DNA from: Pseudochrobactrum sp. sp1633 | GTDB lineage: Bacteria > Pseudomonadota > Alphaproteobacteria > Rhizobiales > Rhizobiaceae | Reading direction: 5' to 3' | DNA: 64,000 nucleotides | Assembly (NCBI RefSeq): GCF_030376605.1 | Contig: NZ_JARRAE010000007.1 | Span: forward strand, 179,413 to 243,412 | Part shown: piece after piece, positions 1 through 10,964 of the stretch | How positions within the stretch are numbered: position 1 is the first letter of the stretch | Layout of the letters: each line of letters begins with the position of its first letter | Position numbers and translations under genes: made by a program | The notes under the pieces: model-generated | What the model saw: only the letters and a program-made list of their open reading frames with translations | Told to the model about the DNA's origin: nothing | Database searches by the model: none

Positions 1-7
1 ACGTGGA

Positions 8-76
8 ACCGCTCTAATTCTTTGTTTTTACGCATTATCCCACGCAAAACCGCTTCGCACTTTTGCTGGAAATGCT
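8..76 (-). repeat. Rhizobiales-type intergenic repeat, copy 1
   Basis: This stretch is similar, in reverse orientation, to 38211-38273. Both contain a block reading AGAGCGG on one strand, next to a run resembling GCGTcAAAACAAA and a GAAACGGTTTTcCG-like block. It has no coding potential. Elements of this appearance recur between genes in Brucella-like genomes, so I read it as a dispersed intergenic repeat. The boundaries are approximate. Confidence 0.5.
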
Positions 77-83
77 TTAAAAA

Positions 84-196
84 AGCGGATGATCGTGACG
101 AAAATGGTGATTTTTGAGCACCGGAACGGAATGTACTTTGAGGTACATGAGTACCGGAGCGCAGAAAATTGCCATTTGCAGACCGATCAGGCGTTT
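84..196. repeat. Imperfect palindromic intergenic element
   Basis: The two halves resemble each other as reverse complements around a centre near 140: GCGGATGATCG at 84-94 faces CGATCAGGCG near the end, AAAATGGTGATTTT faces AAAATTGCCATTT, and GTACTTTGAGGTAC lies in the middle. It lies downstream of lptE on the minus strand and may act as transcript-end structure. No gene is visible here. The next core gene, expected to be holA by synteny, would lie to the left of the window. Confidence 0.5.
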
Positions 197-198
197 TT

Positions 199-780
199 TT
201 ATGGGAGTTTCTGCATATCCTGAGCTAGGGACAGTACAAGATACTGCGCCAGCTCTTCTGCCGCACGTTGCTGGGCATCACGCTGAGCACGCAGGTTAGC
301 AAACTCCTGACGCGGACGGTCATAGGATGCGATAACCTGACGGCGACCGCTGGCCACCACTTTTCCATCTCTGTCGCGAAGCGCGTAGTTAGAAATCATA
401 CGCACCGTACCGGCAGAAGGACGTCCGGTTGTGCTGTCACCGACATCCACCTCAACAGCAGATTCAGTAGACGTCTGTAGACCAAGCGCCAGATGATAGG
501 CTGGCTGCGATGGTTCCCCTGCTCCGCCGGACAGGCCGAAGATCAGGCGGTTACGCACCGCCTGTGCAGGAATTGTATCCACATCATCCACTTTGATGGA
601 TGCCAGCTTGGTTTTCACGCTCGAAGGCACACCGCCAACACCGGCACTGCCGCTTGTTGAATAAAGCGGCTGCACCGTGCAACCGGCCACCAAAGCTGAC
701 AGGACGAGACCTGCCAGCACAGCCAGCCGCTTTTTACGGATCGGAGATTTGTCCATAGCTTGATGATCAGACAACGACAT
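199..780 (-). CDS. lptE: LPS-assembly lipoprotein LptE
   Basis: LptE is the outer-membrane lipoprotein that plugs and supports the LptD channel delivering lipopolysaccharide to the cell surface. The 193-residue product has a basic N-terminus, a hydrophobic stretch and a lipobox reading LSALVAGC, so Cys34 would be lipidated. The rest is the small alpha/beta fold typical of LptE, with a hydrophilic helical C-terminus. The first 14 bases overlap the 3' end of leuS, so the two are probably co-transcribed; leuS-lptE is a common alphaproteobacterial pair. A second in-frame ATG eight codons downstream is an alternative start. Confidence 0.85.
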   Translation of the reverse strand: MSLSDHQAMDKSPIRKKRLAVLAGLVLSALVAGCTVQPLYSTSGSAGVGGVPSSVKTKLASIKVDDVDTIPAQAVRNRLIFGLSGGAGEPSQPAYHLALGLQTSTESAVEVDVGDSTTGRPSAGTVRMISNYALRDRDGKVVASGRRQVIASYDRPRQEFANLRAQRDAQQRAAEELAQYLVLSLAQDMQKLP

Positions 781-3382
781 TCACAATCCTCTGCGGTACA
801 ACAACGAGCTTTTTAGGTGCATTACCGTTCAACGCAGCCTGCACAAAGTCAAGTGCCAAAACTGCTGCTTGAACTGTTGCCTGATCCGCATCACGCGCAA
901 TTGTAATATCACCGCGCTTTTTACCGTTGATCTGTACCGGCAGCGTAATGTCGTTCTCAACGAGCAGCGCTTCATCAATCACCGGCCAGCCACGGGTGGC
1001 AACCAGATCAGATGCACCCAGAGCCGCATTACACTGTTCAGCCAGATGCGGCATCATCGGTGCAATCATCGCGATGAACATATCGGTTGCTTCACGGGTG
1101 GCAGCCTTGGTCACATCATCCGCTTTACCGGCAGCAATCGCCTGCAAAGGTGTGCTCAGCACATTGAGCAACTCATAAAGACGGGCGATCGCGCGGTTGA
1201 AAACGATTTTCTCAATATCGTCGCCAACGGCTTTCACTGTCTTATGGGCAGCCTTGGAAATCTGCGCAGCATCACCTTCATAGGCAGCCTTTGGTGCAAC
1301 GCCTTTCAGGTTTTCACCCGCTTCAGAAATCAGACGCCAGACGCGCTGCACAAATCGATGCGCACCTTCCGCACCGGCTTCTGTCCAAACGATATCACGC
1401 TCCGGCGGGCTATCCGACAGAGTGAACCAGCGCGCGGTATCCGCACCATAAGACGAAATAATATCATCCGGATCGACGACGTTTTTCTTCGACTTCGACA
1501 TTTTCTCGATCGAGCCGATATCAACCGGTTCACCGGAATCCAGCATGGTTGCCGAACGAACGCCGTTCTTGTCTTCGATACGGATTTCCAGCGGCGATAC
1601 CCACTGACCATTATGCTTATAGGTTTCGTGAACCACCATGCCCTGTGTGAACAGCCCCTTAAACGGCTCTTCCACTTCCAGATGACCGGCCACTTTCATG
1701 GCGCGTGTGAAGAAGCGCGAATAGAGCAGATGCAGGATCGCATGTTCCACACCGCCGATATACTGATCCACCGGCAGCCATTCGTCAGCAGCCTTGCGGT
1801 CAGTCGGTTCATTTTCCCAAGGGGCTGTGAAGCGCGCAAAATACCAGGATGAATCAACAAATGTATCCATCGTATCGGTTTCACGACGCGCCTGACTGCC
1901 GCATTTCGGGCAGTTGACATGCCGCCAGCCGTCATGACGATCCAGCGGATTGCCCGGACGGTCAAAGGTAACATCATCCGGCAGCTGCACCGGCAAATTA
2001 TTACGCGGCACAGGTACGGTTCCGCAGGATTCGCAATGAATCATCGGAATCGGGCAGCCCCAATAACGCTGACGGGAAATACCCCAGTCACGCAGACGAT
2101 ATTGTGTCTTGCGGAATGCCTGCGGTTTGCCGTTGAGATCAGTCTTTTCCAGACGATCGGCGACTTCATTAAACGCAGCTTCCGGTGTCATACCGTCAAG
2201 GAAACGCGAATTGATCAGCGTGCCTTCGTCGCTATAGGCCGTATCGGTGATTGTGAAGCTTGCAGCATCCGCACCGGCAGGCAGAACAACCGGTGTTACA
2301 GTCAGACTGTATTTATTAGCGAAGTCCAGATCGCGCTGATCGTGCGCAGGACAGCCGAAGACCGCGCCTGTACCATATTCCATCAGCACGAAATTGGCGA
2401 CATAGACCGGCAATGTCCATGAAGGATCAAACGGATGCTGAACGCGCAAGCCAGTATCGAAACCCTTTTTCTCAATGGTTTCGAGTGTGGCAACAGATGT
2501 ACCATGCTGACGGCATTCAGCGGCAAAAGCAGCCAGACCTTCATTGCTCTCAGCAAGCTCCTTTGCCAGTGGATGATCGGCAGCAATCGCCACAAAAGAT
2601 GCACCGAACAGCGTATCCGGACGGGTTGTATAAACCTCAATATCGCCTTCCCGTTCAGCAAGGGCAAAACGAAGCTGTAAGCCTTCCGACTTACCGATCC
2701 AGTTTTTCTGCATCAGGCGTACTTTGTCAGGCCACTGGTCAAGCGTATCCAGACCGGCGAGCAGCTCTTCGCTGAAATCGGTGATCTTGAAGAACCACTG
2801 GGTCAGTTCGCGCTGTTCAACCAGCGCACCGGAGCGCCAGCCGCGACCGTCAACAACCTGCTCATTGGCCAGAACGGTATTATCGACCGGATCCCAGTTG
2901 ACCTTGGATGTCTTGCGGGTCACCAGACCTTTTTCAAACATATCAAGGAACAGCATCTGCTGACGGTGGTAATAATCCACGTCACAGGTCGCAAATTCAC
3001 GCGACCAGTCCAGCGACAGACCCATAGTTTTGAGCTGGCGCTTCATGGTCGCGATATTCTGGTAGGTCCATTCTTTCGGGTGAACCTTATTCTGCATCGC
3101 CGCATTTTCCGCAGGCATACCAAAGGCATCCCAGCCCATCGGGTGCAGAACGTTAAAACCGCGTGCACGCTTATAACGGGCAATCACGTCGCCCATTGCG
3201 TAGTTGCGCACATGGCCGATGTGAATACGGCCGGACGGATAAGGAAACATTTCCAGCACGTAATATTTTTCGCGCGGGTCATCATTGGCGGTTTCGAAGA
3301 TCTTGTTGTCTTCCCAGATCTTCTGCCAATGGGATTCGCTTACACGCGGATTATATCGTTCGGTTGCCCGTTCAGTTACCAT
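767..3382 (-). CDS. leuS: Leucyl-tRNA synthetase
   Basis: Cytoplasmic class I aminoacyl-tRNA synthetase charging tRNA-Leu. The 871-residue protein has normal full length. The HIGH signature is at residues 54-57 ([11 protein letters not shown]) and the KMSKS signature near residue 626 ([10 protein letters not shown]). The inserted editing domain (CP1) lies between them and contains the TTRPDT-type segment, followed by zinc-binding-type CxxC pairs (HCESCG, NCPKCG). The C-terminal anticodon-binding region is intact. The downstream lptE overlaps the end of this gene. Confidence 0.97.
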   Translation of the reverse strand: MVTERATERYNPRVSESHWQKIWEDNKIFETANDDPREKYYVLEMFPYPSGRIHIGHVRNYAMGDVIARYKRARGFNVLHPMGWDAFGMPAENAAMQNKVHPKEWTYQNIATMKRQLKTMGLSLDWSREFATCDVDYYHRQQMLFLDMFEKGLVTRKTSKVNWDPVDNTVLANEQVVDGRGWRSGALVEQRELTQWFFKITDFSEELLAGLDTLDQWPDKVRLMQKNWIGKSEGLQLRFALAEREGDIEVYTTRPDTLFGASFVAIAADHPLAKELAESNEGLAAFAAECRQHGTSVATLETIEKKGFDTGLRVQHPFDPSWTLPVYVANFVLMEYGTGAVFGCPAHDQRDLDFANKYSLTVTPVVLPAGADAASFTITDTAYSDEGTLINSRFLDGMTPEAAFNEVADRLEKTDLNGKPQAFRKTQYRLRDWGISRQRYWGCPIPMIHCESCGTVPVPRNNLPVQLPDDVTFDRPGNPLDRHDGWRHVNCPKCGSQARRETDTMDTFVDSSWYFARFTAPWENEPTDRKAADEWLPVDQYIGGVEHAILHLLYSRFFTRAMKVAGHLEVEEPFKGLFTQGMVVHETYKHNGQWVSPLEIRIEDKNGVRSATMLDSGEPVDIGSIEKMSKSKKNVVDPDDIISSYGADTARWFTLSDSPPERDIVWTEAGAEGAHRFVQRVWRLISEAGENLKGVAPKAAYEGDAAQISKAAHKTVKAVGDDIEKIVFNRAIARLYELLNVLSTPLQAIAAGKADDVTKAATREATDMFIAMIAPMMPHLAEQCNAALGASDLVATRGWPVIDEALLVENDITLPVQINGKKRGDITIARDADQATVQAAVLALDFVQAALNGNAPKKLVVVPQRIVNVVV

Positions 3383-3496
3383 GGCTGTATTTACTCATGC
3401 AAAGAGAATGGAATATGTAGTGCGACCTTCATCATGGATTGGCCAAAGCGTCAACCTTCTCCCATAGTGAAGCGGCAGAAAAAGGAGTTTTATACC

Positions 3497-4189
3497 ATGA
3501 ATGCACCCGCCAACCCCGTTGCGGACAACCTCAAAACCGTTCGCAATGCCATTGCGCAAAGCGAACACGAAGCGCAGCGCACAGCAGGTTCGGTGCAGTT
3601 GGTAGCGGTTTCCAAAACCTTTGATGCCGCTGAAATCACCCCTGTTCTGGAAGCGGGACAGCGTATTTTCGGCGAAAACCGTGTGCAAGAAGCGCAAGGC
3701 AAATGGCCTGAACTGCGTGAGCGTTTTTCCGACATTGAACTGCATCTGATCGGCCCGCTGCAATCCAATAAGTCGGCTGAAGCCGTAGCATTATTTGACG
3801 TCATCCAGACCGTTGATCGTGAGAAGATTGCCGCCAGCCTTGCGGTAGAAATCAAGAAACAGAACCGCGCCGTCAAATTATTCGTTCAGGTCAATACCGG
3901 CAGCGAAGAGCAAAAAGCAGGCATCGACCCGCGTGAAGCTGTGGGTTTTGTTGCCCGCTGCCGTGATGTACATGGACTGGAAATCGCCGGTCTGATGTGC
4001 ATTCCGCCGGTCGATGAAAATCCGGGCCCGCATTTTGCCCTGCTGCGCAAACTGGCAACTGAAGCAGGCGTCTCTGAATTATCGATGGGCATGTCCGGTG
4101 ACTTTGAAACCGCTATTGCTTTCGGCGCGACTTATGTGCGCGTCGGCTCTGCGATTTTCGGCAGCCGGCCACCGCTGACACAAGCCTGA
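3497..4189 (+). CDS. YggS family pyridoxal 5'-phosphate homeostasis protein
   Basis: A small PLP-binding single-domain TIM-barrel protein (alanine racemase N-terminal fold) that buffers free PLP and helps keep vitamin B6 and amino-acid pools balanced. No catalytic activity is known for the family. The 230-residue product shows the PLP-lysine motif VAVSK (Lys40), the IFGENRVQE block, HLIGPLQSNK, and the C-terminal phosphate-binding SMGMSGDFE and VRVGSAIFG segments. The reading frame is open much further upstream, but ATG 3497 is chosen because AAAGGAG lies ten bases before it and the family starts here. It is divergent from leuS. Confidence 0.93.
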   Translation: MNAPANPVADNLKTVRNAIAQSEHEAQRTAGSVQLVAVSKTFDAAEITPVLEAGQRIFGENRVQEAQGKWPELRERFSDIELHLIGPLQSNKSAEAVALFDVIQTVDREKIAASLAVEIKKQNRAVKLFVQVNTGSEEQKAGIDPREAVGFVARCRDVHGLEIAGLMCIPPVDENPGPHFALLRKLATEAGVSELSMGMSGDFETAIAFGATYVRVGSAIFGSRPPLTQA

Positions 4190-4289
4190 GAGAACAGGTT
4201 TATTATCCTATAGAGTTGTGCACTTTATTCTGATGCAAAACCAACTTGTCGCAAATAATTGTCTTGCGTCACTCCATAACAATTATAAA

Positions 4290-4447
4290 CTCCGGCGCAA
4301 TCTCAGTCATTTATGCCGGAGATAGGATCTCGTTTGATCAATACGGGAGCCTTATCAGGTGTTTTCTGCCTGCCGCCCTGTGGCGTCATCAGACTTTCGC
4401 CTGATTTACGATGTGAGCCGTGCGCATTAACAATGGTGCGGCTTTTT
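4290..4447 (+). promoter_or_regulatory. Structured 5' leader of acs with terminator-like hairpin
   Basis: Three stems can be drawn on the plus strand. The first pairs CTCCGGC at 4290-4296 with GCCGGAG at 4315-4321. The second pairs ATCAGGTG at 4354-4361 with CGCCTGAT at 4398-4405. The third pairs GCCGTGCGCAT at 4417-4427 with ATGGTGCGGC at 4433-4442, with one bulge, and is followed at once by TTTTT. The last stem looks like an intrinsic terminator 45 bp before the acs start, so it could be an attenuator, or simply a distant terminator for yggS. I do not recognise it as a known riboswitch. Confidence 0.4.
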
Positions 4448-4491
4448 ATGCAATGTGCCGGCAAGGAGGGCCGCCGGCGCGAGGAGGAACT

Positions 4492-6447
4492 ATGTCCGAG
4501 AAGAAATATCCCGTATTGCCGGAGGCGAAGGCGCGCGCGCTGATCGACAATGAAACCTATCTTTCATGGTATAATGAAAGTATCAGCGACCCTGACGCAT
4601 TCTGGGGCAAACACGGTAAACGTATTGACTGGTTCACACCTTACACCAAGGTGAAAGATACGTCTTTCGAGGATAATGTCTCCATCCGCTGGTATGAAGA
4701 CGGCGCTACCAACGTCTCCTATAACTGTATTGACCGTCACCTCGAAAAGCGCGGCGATCAGACTGCGATTATCTGGGAAGGTGACAACCCGTATATCGAC
4801 AAAAAAATCACCTATCGCGAATTGCATGAGAATGTCTGCCGTCTCGCTAATGTGATGAAAAAGCATGGCGTGCGCAAAGGCGACCGCGTTACCATCTATC
4901 TGCCGATGATTCCGGAAGCCGCCTATGCGATGCTGGCCTGTGCGCGTATCGGCGCGGTACATTCCATCGTCTTTGCAGGCTTCTCACCGGAAGCACTGGC
5001 AGGCCGTATTATTGACTGCGAATCCACATTTGTTATCACATCGGATGAAGGTATCCGCGGCGGCAAACCTATTCCTCTGAAAGAAAATACCGATACCGCG
5101 ATTGATATCGCCGCCAAGCAATATGTGTTTGTAAACAAGGTACTGGTTGTGCGCCGCACCGGCGGTAAGATCAACTGGGGTCGCGGCCGTGACCTCTGGT
5201 ATCATCAGGAAGTTGCAAGCGTGGATGCGGTTTGCGAACCGGAGCCGATGAAGGCTGAAGACCCGCTCTTCATCCTCTATACATCCGGCTCTACCGGCAA
5301 GCCGAAAGGCGTGCTGCACACCACCGGCGGCTATCTCGTTTATGCTTCGATGACCCATGAATATGTCTTCGATTATCATGAGGGCGATATTTACTGGTGT
5401 ACAGCAGATGTGGGCTGGGTCACCGGTCACTCCTATATTGTCTATGGCCCGCTCGCCAATGGCGCGACCACACTAATGTTTGAAGGCGTGCCGAACTTCC
5501 CTGATCAGGGACGTTTCTGGGAAGTGGTCGACAAACATCAGGTCAATATTTTCTATACCGCACCAACAGCGATCCGCGCTTTGATGGGTGCAGGCGATGA
5601 ATTCGTGACCCGCAATTCCCGCAAATCTCTGCGCCTGCTCGGCTCCGTGGGTGAGCCGATCAATCCGGAAGCATGGGAATGGTATTATAATGTGGTCGGC
5701 GATCAGGCCTGCCCGATTGTTGATACATGGTGGCAGACCGAAACCGGCGGTATTCTGATTACCCCGCTGCCGGGTGCAACCGATCTGAAACCGGGCTCGG
5801 CAACCCGTCCGTTCTTTGGCATCAAACCACAGCTGGTTGATGCAGAAGGCGTTGAAATTGAAGGTGCAGCCGACGGCAATCTCTGCATCACCGATTCATG
5901 GCCTGGCCAGATGCGGACGCTTTATGGTGATCACCGCCGCTTTATTGAGGCCTATTTCACCACCTATAAAGGCAAATACTTCACCGGTGACGGCTGCCGT
6001 CGTGATGAGGACGGTTATTACTGGATTACCGGCCGCGTTGATGACGTGCTGAATATTTCCGGTCACCGCCTAGGCACTGCGGAAATTGAATCGGCACTGG
6101 TTTCGCATCATTCGGTATCGGAAGCAGCTGTTGTCGGCTATCCGCATCCGATCAAAGGTCAGGGCATTTATTGCTATGTCACACTGATGACCGGCGAAGC
6201 GGAGCATGATGAAGATGCTTTGCGCAAGGAACTGGTCAAGCATGTGCGCACCGAGATCGGACCAATTGCAACACCGGATATGATCCAGTTTGCACCGGGT
6301 CTGCCGAAAACCCGTTCGGGCAAGATCATGCGCCGTATCTTACGCAAGATTGCGGAAGATGATTTCGGCGCACTCGGCGATACATCAACACTGGCCGATC
6401 CGGCAGTGGTGGATGATCTGATCGAAAAGCGTCAGAACCGCAAATAA
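4492..6447 (+). CDS. acs: Acetyl-CoA synthetase
   Basis: AMP-forming acetate-CoA ligase, activating acetate to acetyl-CoA through an acetyl-adenylate. The 651-residue length fits Acs. The adenylate-forming signature [12 protein letters not shown] is present, as are [28 protein letters not shown] and the C-terminal [11 protein letters not shown], whose lysine is the site of regulatory acetylation in this family. The start at ATG 4492 has GAGGAGG just upstream; an in-frame upstream ATG at 4450 is less likely. It is preceded by about 300 bp of non-coding leader and followed by a strong terminator. Confidence 0.97.
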   Translation: MSEKKYPVLPEAKARALIDNETYLSWYNESISDPDAFWGKHGKRIDWFTPYTKVKDTSFEDNVSIRWYEDGATNVSYNCIDRHLEKRGDQTAIIWEGDNPYIDKKITYRELHENVCRLANVMKKHGVRKGDRVTIYLPMIPEAAYAMLACARIGAVHSIVFAGFSPEALAGRIIDCESTFVITSDEGIRGGKPIPLKENTDTAIDIAAKQYVFVNKVLVVRRTGGKINWGRGRDLWYHQEVASVDAVCEPEPMKAEDPLFILYTSGSTGKPKGVLHTTGGYLVYASMTHEYVFDYHEGDIYWCTADVGWVTGHSYIVYGPLANGATTLMFEGVPNFPDQGRFWEVVDKHQVNIFYTAPTAIRALMGAGDEFVTRNSRKSLRLLGSVGEPINPEAWEWYYNVVGDQACPIVDTWWQTETGGILITPLPGATDLKPGSATRPFFGIKPQLVDAEGVEIEGAADGNLCITDSWPGQMRTLYGDHRRFIEAYFTTYKGKYFTGDGCRRDEDGYYWITGRVDDVLNISGHRLGTAEIESALVSHHSVSEAAVVGYPHPIKGQGIYCYVTLMTGEAEHDEDALRKELVKHVRTEIGPIATPDMIQFAPGLPKTRSGKIMRRILRKIAEDDFGALGDTSTLADPAVVDDLIEKRQNRK

Positions 6448-6454
6448 GAATAAT

Positions 6455-6482
6455 AAAAAGGCCGGTTCAACCGGCCTTTTTT
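6455..6482. terminator. Bidirectional intrinsic terminator after acs
   Basis: The stem AAGGCCGG / CCGGCCTT has a short TTCAA loop and is flanked by A-rich and T-rich runs, so it can work on both strands. The last codons and stop of the convergent epimerase gene (ending at 6467) lie inside the hairpin. Confidence 0.85.
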
Positions 6483-7345
6483 ATTATATAGGTATCGGCC
6501 ATTGCGGTCATATCCGGCTGACCGTCACTATAGGCAAAACCGGCCATCTCCAGATCACTGCCATCAATGATCAAGTCCTCATAAAGCTGCTCATACATGG
6601 CTTTTTTACCCAGCGGTATCAGCCCAGCCTGCATCAGTCGTCGCGGCACCGGCACCATTCTGTTCGCTCTGCCCATTGCCTGCCGCAGCATCATGACAAG
6701 TTGCTTTGTTGACAGCGCAACCGGATCAGCCAGATGAAAAATCCGGTGATCAATCTGCACTCGATCTGCCAGCGCCATAAATTCCAGCGCCCGCACCACA
6801 TTGCTTAAAGAGACAAAGCTGCGCTGATTATTGGCACTGCCAAACGGCAAAGGCAGAACACTATCACAGAGTTTCAGCAGCAAGCGCAGATTACCGGGGG
6901 CACCGGCACCATAAACCAGCGCAGGCCGTGCAATACCAATCTCAATGCCCTGCATTTTCAAAAGCCCCTGCTCCGCCAGCGCTTTTGTATGCCCGTAATC
7001 CGATAGCGGATGATAGGATAAATCTGCTGTCAGCGGCGGCGGATGCCCCGCAACCACGTTAATTGTCGAAACAAAGATAAAGCGCTTCACGCCTGCCGCG
7101 CGCGCCTGCTCAGCCAATACCAATGCCAACCGATGATTAACGGCATCCATCTCTGCGGGAGAGGCAGCATTGCTTCCGCTTCTGTGCGCAATCCCTGCAC
7201 AATGAATCACGCATTCAACACCGGAAAAATCAGGTTCACTCAGTTCATGACGTGCAATAATCCGCACCTCATGCGCGTGTTCACACAGATGCTGAACAAG
7301 CCTGCGCCCGATAAATCCGCCTGCACCGGTAACCGCAATTTTCAT
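6467..7345 (-). CDS. NAD-dependent epimerase/dehydratase (extended SDR family)
   Basis: Probable nucleotide-sugar epimerase or dehydratase, perhaps for surface polysaccharide. The 292-residue protein begins with the Rossmann signature VTGAGGFIGRRL, has the HCAGIAHR segment, a serine-containing FVSTINV strand, and the catalytic YxxxK as YGHTK. These mark an extended short-chain dehydrogenase. The substrate cannot be read from sequence, and no glycosyltransferase lies next to it. Its stop codon lies within the terminator hairpin shared with acs. Confidence 0.75.
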   Translation of the reverse strand: MKIAVTGAGGFIGRRLVQHLCEHAHEVRIIARHELSEPDFSGVECVIHCAGIAHRSGSNAASPAEMDAVNHRLALVLAEQARAAGVKRFIFVSTINVVAGHPPPLTADLSYHPLSDYGHTKALAEQGLLKMQGIEIGIARPALVYGAGAPGNLRLLLKLCDSVLPLPFGSANNQRSFVSLSNVVRALEFMALADRVQIDHRIFHLADPVALSTKQLVMMLRQAMGRANRMVPVPRRLMQAGLIPLGKKAMYEQLYEDLIIDGSDLEMAGFAYSDGQPDMTAMADTYIIKKAG

Positions 7346-7433
7346 CTGTCAAACCCGTATTTGAAAACCTGTTTTCCTGATAGCAATGCTCTGACCATAA
7401 TCATACCACTTTGCTGCCAAATGAGGCCGGATC

Positions 7434-7886
7434 ATGCATTTTCACTTCAGCCCTGCACGGTCAGAGGATTTCAGCAGACTATTTGAACTGCGTCTGCGCA
7501 CCATGCGGGAAAGCCTTGAACGTATCGGCCGTTTTGACCCACAGCGGGCGTTTAAACGTTTTCAAAACAGTTTTCGCCCGCAACATACCCGCTTGGTCAT
7601 CGTCAAGAACCAGCTTGCCGGTTGTGTCGCTCTCGGGCCGGATCAAGATAACTGGCTTCTGGAGCATTTTTATATAGCGCAGGAATTTCAGGGGCTTGGC
7701 TTAGGGAGCCTTGTTTTAGCGCAACTGATTGGCGAGGCGGACCAAGCGGAAAAAACAATAAGTCTCAGCGTCTTGCAGCAAAGCGATGCTGCCCGATTTT
7801 ATGAAAAACATGGATTTTTCAAAACCGGCGAGGATGAGTGGGATATTTACTATGCCCGCTTTCCGGTCATTTCACGTGAATCATAA
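7434..7886 (+). CDS. GNAT family N-acetyltransferase
   Basis: A single-domain 150-residue acetyl-CoA-dependent acyltransferase. The acetyl-CoA-binding motif A is visible as EFQGLGLGSLVL, preceded by the LLEHFYIAQ strand and followed by LSVLQQSDAARFYEKHGF, the usual C-terminal half of the fold. The acceptor substrate is unknown. It is divergent from the epimerase gene, with about 90 bp between, and convergent with the SDHAF4-like gene. Confidence 0.8.
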   Translation: MHFHFSPARSEDFSRLFELRLRTMRESLERIGRFDPQRAFKRFQNSFRPQHTRLVIVKNQLAGCVALGPDQDNWLLEHFYIAQEFQGLGLGSLVLAQLIGEADQAEKTISLSVLQQSDAARFYEKHGFFKTGEDEWDIYYARFPVISRES

Positions 7887-7908
7887 AAAGCTAAAAAACA
7901 CCGGCCTT

Positions 7909-8160
7909 TTAGAAATCAATCGTGCGGCCTTTGATTTCCCAGTCCCCAAAGCGCGCAGGGTCTTTACCACCGCGACCACCGATTTCCTTAGCCGTTTCGG
8001 TTTTCTGTTCGGCCTCGCGGCGTGCTTCTGCTTCCAGCAAAGCACGCTGAGCAGCAGGCGGCAGATCTTCAAAGTTTTTACGGAGCGCAGGGGCATCAGA
8101 TTTCTGATAATCTGCCAATGAAACCACATTATTATTCACTGATGGTGTTTCATTACTCAT
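7909..8160 (-). CDS. DUF1674 / SDHAF4-like succinate dehydrogenase assembly factor
   Basis: The 83-residue protein ends in GGKDPARFGDWEIKGRTIDF, the diagnostic block of DUF1674, the bacterial counterpart of mitochondrial SDHAF4, which helps assemble flavinylated SdhA. The N-terminal part is charged, Ala/Glu-rich and probably flexible. ATG 8160 is preferred because ACAGGA lies about 8 bases upstream; an earlier in-frame ATG lacks a ribosome site. It lies next to, and divergent from, htpX, as in other Rhizobiales, not next to the sdh operon. Confidence 0.82.
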   Translation of the reverse strand: MSNETPSVNNNVVSLADYQKSDAPALRKNFEDLPPAAQRALLEAEARREAEQKTETAKEIGGRGGKDPARFGDWEIKGRTIDF

Positions 8161-8309
8161 GGTTTTTATCCTGTCGGTCTGCAGCATATATCAAAATTGT
8201 CTGTACTGATGGTATCATAGCCCGTGTCATATTGAAGATATAGTGTGCAAGCCCCATTTTATCATCACATGAAAATGACCTCATTGACTAACCGAAACGG
8301 AGATACTGA

Positions 8310-9350
8310 ATGAACATGATGCGCACTGCCATGCTGATTGCCTTCATGACAGCCATGTTTATGAGTATCGGCTATCTGATCGGCGGCTCAAGCGGCATGA
8401 TGATCGCCTTGGTTATCGCCGTTGCCATGAATTTCTTCAGCTACTGGAATTCCGACAAGATGGTGCTGCGTATGTATAATGCGCAGGAAGCTGATGAAAA
8501 TACCGCACCGGAATATTACCGCATCGTGCGTGAATTGTCGGATCGCGCGGGTCTGCCAACGCCTAAAATCTATGTGATCAATGAAGATCAGCCCAATGCT
8601 TTTGCCACCGGCCGCAATCCTGAAAATGCAGCCGTTGCTGCCACCACCGGCCTGTTACAGCGCCTGAACAAGCAGGAAGTTGCAGCCGTCATGGCGCATG
8701 AGCTTGCACATGTGCAAAATCGTGACACGCTGACCATGACAATTACCGCGACGCTTGCCGGTGCGATTTCCATGCTCGGCAATTTCGCAATGTTCTTTGG
8801 CGGCAATCGTGAGAACAACAATGCGCTCAGCATGATTGGCACGATCATCGCCATGATTGTTGCACCGTTTGCGGCCATGATTGTGCAGATGGCTGTCAGC
8901 CGTACGCGTGAATATGCAGCCGACCGGCGTGGTGCGGAAATTTGCGGTAATCCGCTATGGCTCGCCTCCGCTCTCAACAAGATTGCCCGTGGCGCGCAGG
9001 AAACTGTGAATGAGGAAGCAGAACATAATCCGGCAACCGCCCATATGTTTATTATCAATCCTTTGAGCGGGCGCGGTGCGGATAATCTGTTCTCCACCCA
9101 CCCTGATACGGCAAACCGTATTGCCGCATTGCAGGGCATTGCTCAGGAAATGGGCATCCATTCTGTGTCCGACTATGCAGATAATAGTTTCCAGAACCGT
9201 CAGACTGGTGCATATAGCCCGACAAATAACCAATCACAGAACCGCCCGCGCAGCACACCGTCACGGAATAATCCGTGGGGGCAAACGCCGCAGAGTGGCT
9301 CTTCACCGGATGATGAGCCGGAAAAACCCTATAAAGGACCGTGGTCTTGA
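8310..9350 (+). CDS. htpX: Protease HtpX, zinc metalloprotease
   Basis: Inner-membrane M48 zinc endopeptidase that takes part in quality control of membrane proteins with FtsH. The 346-residue protein has two N-terminal membrane segments (about residues 7-27 and 33-50), the catalytic HELAH at 130-134, two further hydrophobic segments (about 150-200), and the third zinc ligand in the [14 protein letters not shown] block. The C-terminal 60 residues are polar, rich in Asn, Pro and Ser, and look disordered. GGAGA lies before the ATG. rsmB overlaps the stop codon, so the two are co-transcribed. Confidence 0.95.
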   Translation: MNMMRTAMLIAFMTAMFMSIGYLIGGSSGMMIALVIAVAMNFFSYWNSDKMVLRMYNAQEADENTAPEYYRIVRELSDRAGLPTPKIYVINEDQPNAFATGRNPENAAVAATTGLLQRLNKQEVAAVMAHELAHVQNRDTLTMTITATLAGAISMLGNFAMFFGGNRENNNALSMIGTIIAMIVAPFAAMIVQMAVSRTREYAADRRGAEICGNPLWLASALNKIARGAQETVNEEAEHNPATAHMFIINPLSGRGADNLFSTHPDTANRIAALQGIAQEMGIHSVSDYADNSFQNRQTGAYSPTNNQSQNRPRSTPSRNNPWGQTPQSGSSPDDEPEKPYKGPWS

Positions 9351-10786
9351 ACGATAAAAACCCTGCCGCAAAACACACCGGCTTTCGCTCAGATAAAAAG
9401 CCGTTTGATAAGCAGAGTCAAAATCAGGATCATAGTCTTGGTCAGTCCGAGGCTGAATATCGCGTCAAACTCGAAGCAGAGCATCCGGGGCTGAATGTGC
9501 GCCTGTGCGCCGCCAAGCTACTCAATGCTGTGGTTGCTAAAAACACCTCGCTCGACGGCCTCACAGATGCACATCACGGTCACCCGCAATATATGGAACT
9601 GGATGACCGTGACCGTTCACTGGTTCGCGCCATTTTGGGCACCGCACTGCGTAACCGCAACACGATTGAAACAGCTCTGTGCAAGCTGCTTGACCGGCCA
9701 TTGCCTGCCAATGCGCTCGCTCTTCAGCAATTGCTCCATGTCGGTGCGGCCCAGATCCTCTATCTCGATGTGCCGGATCATGCAGCGGTGGATATTGCTG
9801 TAACCTCCGCCAATATCGATCCGCGCAACCGCAAATATGCCAGTCTCGTCAATGCTGTGCTGCGCCGCCTCACCCGCAATAAAGACCGCGCCATTGAACT
9901 GAAGATTCCGAACGGCCCTGAATGGTATATTGAAGGCCTGACCAAAGCCTATGGTAAGGAACAGGCAGAAGCCATTCTGGCCATGCAGGCACATGAGCCG
10001 TCGATCGATCTGACAGTCAAAAGCAATCCGGCGGAGTGGGCTTCAAAACTCGGCGGCACAGTTTTGCCAAATGGTTCTGTGCGTCTCGGTTCCTTTGAAG
10101 GTTCTTTGACTGCATTGGAAGGCTTTGCGGAAGGTGAATGGTGGGTGCAGGATGCAGCGGCCAGTCTGCCAGCCACATTGCTTGGCGATATTAAAGGCAA
10201 ACGTGTTGCCGATCTCTGCGCAGCCCCCGGCGGTAAAACTGCCCAGCTGATTATGGCTGGCGCAAAGGTCACAGCATTTGACATCAATAAGAACCGCCTC
10301 AAGCGTCTGAAAAGCAATCTCGACCGTTTGCAGCTTGATGCAGAACTGATTGCCACCAATATTCTCGACTATCAGACCGATGAATTGTTCGATGCCATTT
10401 TGTTGGATGCGCCATGCTCATCCACCGGCACTGTGCGCCGTCATCCGGATGTACTCTGGACAAAAACACCGGAAGATATCGTCAGACTTTCGCAAGTGCA
10501 GGCCAATTTGCTGCGCCATGCCATTTCTCTGGTCAAACCGGACGGCATTATCGTCTTCTCCAATTGCTCGCTGAACCGCGAGGAAGGTGAAGATATGGCG
10601 CAGGCAATCATCGCTGAAGGTATTCTGAAGCCTGAGCCTTTCAAACCCGAAGAGCTGCAAGGCATGGAACAGATGATTACAGATCAGGGTTTCCTGCGCT
10701 CAACGCCTGCTGATTTGCCTCATGCCGAGCCGAAAATGGCCGGACTGGACGGTTTTTTTGCAGCGCGCTTCCGGCGTTCCGTTTAA
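9347..10786 (+). CDS. rsmB: 16S rRNA (cytosine-967-C5)-methyltransferase RsmB-like
   Basis: SAM-dependent RNA m5C methyltransferase. An N-terminal NusB-like helical domain (about residues 30-165) precedes the Rossmann methyltransferase domain with SAM motif [13 protein letters not shown], the motif IV cysteine in [15 protein letters not shown] and the motif VI cysteine in [12 protein letters not shown], so both catalytic cysteines are present. The start is probably TTG 9347, overlapping the htpX stop, with AAAGGA eight bases upstream; GTG 9341 is in frame but too close to that site. The exact target cytosine is assumed from the family. Confidence 0.88.
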   Translation: MNDKNPAAKHTGFRSDKKPFDKQSQNQDHSLGQSEAEYRVKLEAEHPGLNVRLCAAKLLNAVVAKNTSLDGLTDAHHGHPQYMELDDRDRSLVRAILGTALRNRNTIETALCKLLDRPLPANALALQQLLHVGAAQILYLDVPDHAAVDIAVTSANIDPRNRKYASLVNAVLRRLTRNKDRAIELKIPNGPEWYIEGLTKAYGKEQAEAILAMQAHEPSIDLTVKSNPAEWASKLGGTVLPNGSVRLGSFEGSLTALEGFAEGEWWVQDAAASLPATLLGDIKGKRVADLCAAPGGKTAQLIMAGAKVTAFDINKNRLKRLKSNLDRLQLDAELIATNILDYQTDELFDAILLDAPCSSTGTVRRHPDVLWTKTPEDIVRLSQVQANLLRHAISLVKPDGIIVFSNCSLNREEGEDMAQAIIAEGILKPEPFKPEELQGMEQMITDQGFLRSTPADLPHAEPKMAGLDGFFAARFRRSV

Positions 10787-10964
10787 AACTTACTTGAACA
10801 CGTTATCTGTTTCTTAAAAATCTTGCCAATTCACATCATTCTGCGGCTCATAGTTAACAAAGAGTTCACTATTGCCGTGGAATGATAGATCATGAGTACA
10901 TAGCAGCATAGGCGGCAGGGAAATGTCTCCCTCAGCCCTGATATGTTCCGAGGAGTATCCCGCC

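Noticed and set aside
869..1852. Long open frame antisense to leuS
   Set aside because: It lies wholly within leuS, which has clear synthetase motifs; the translation shows no family likeness and is rich in codons mirrored from the real gene.
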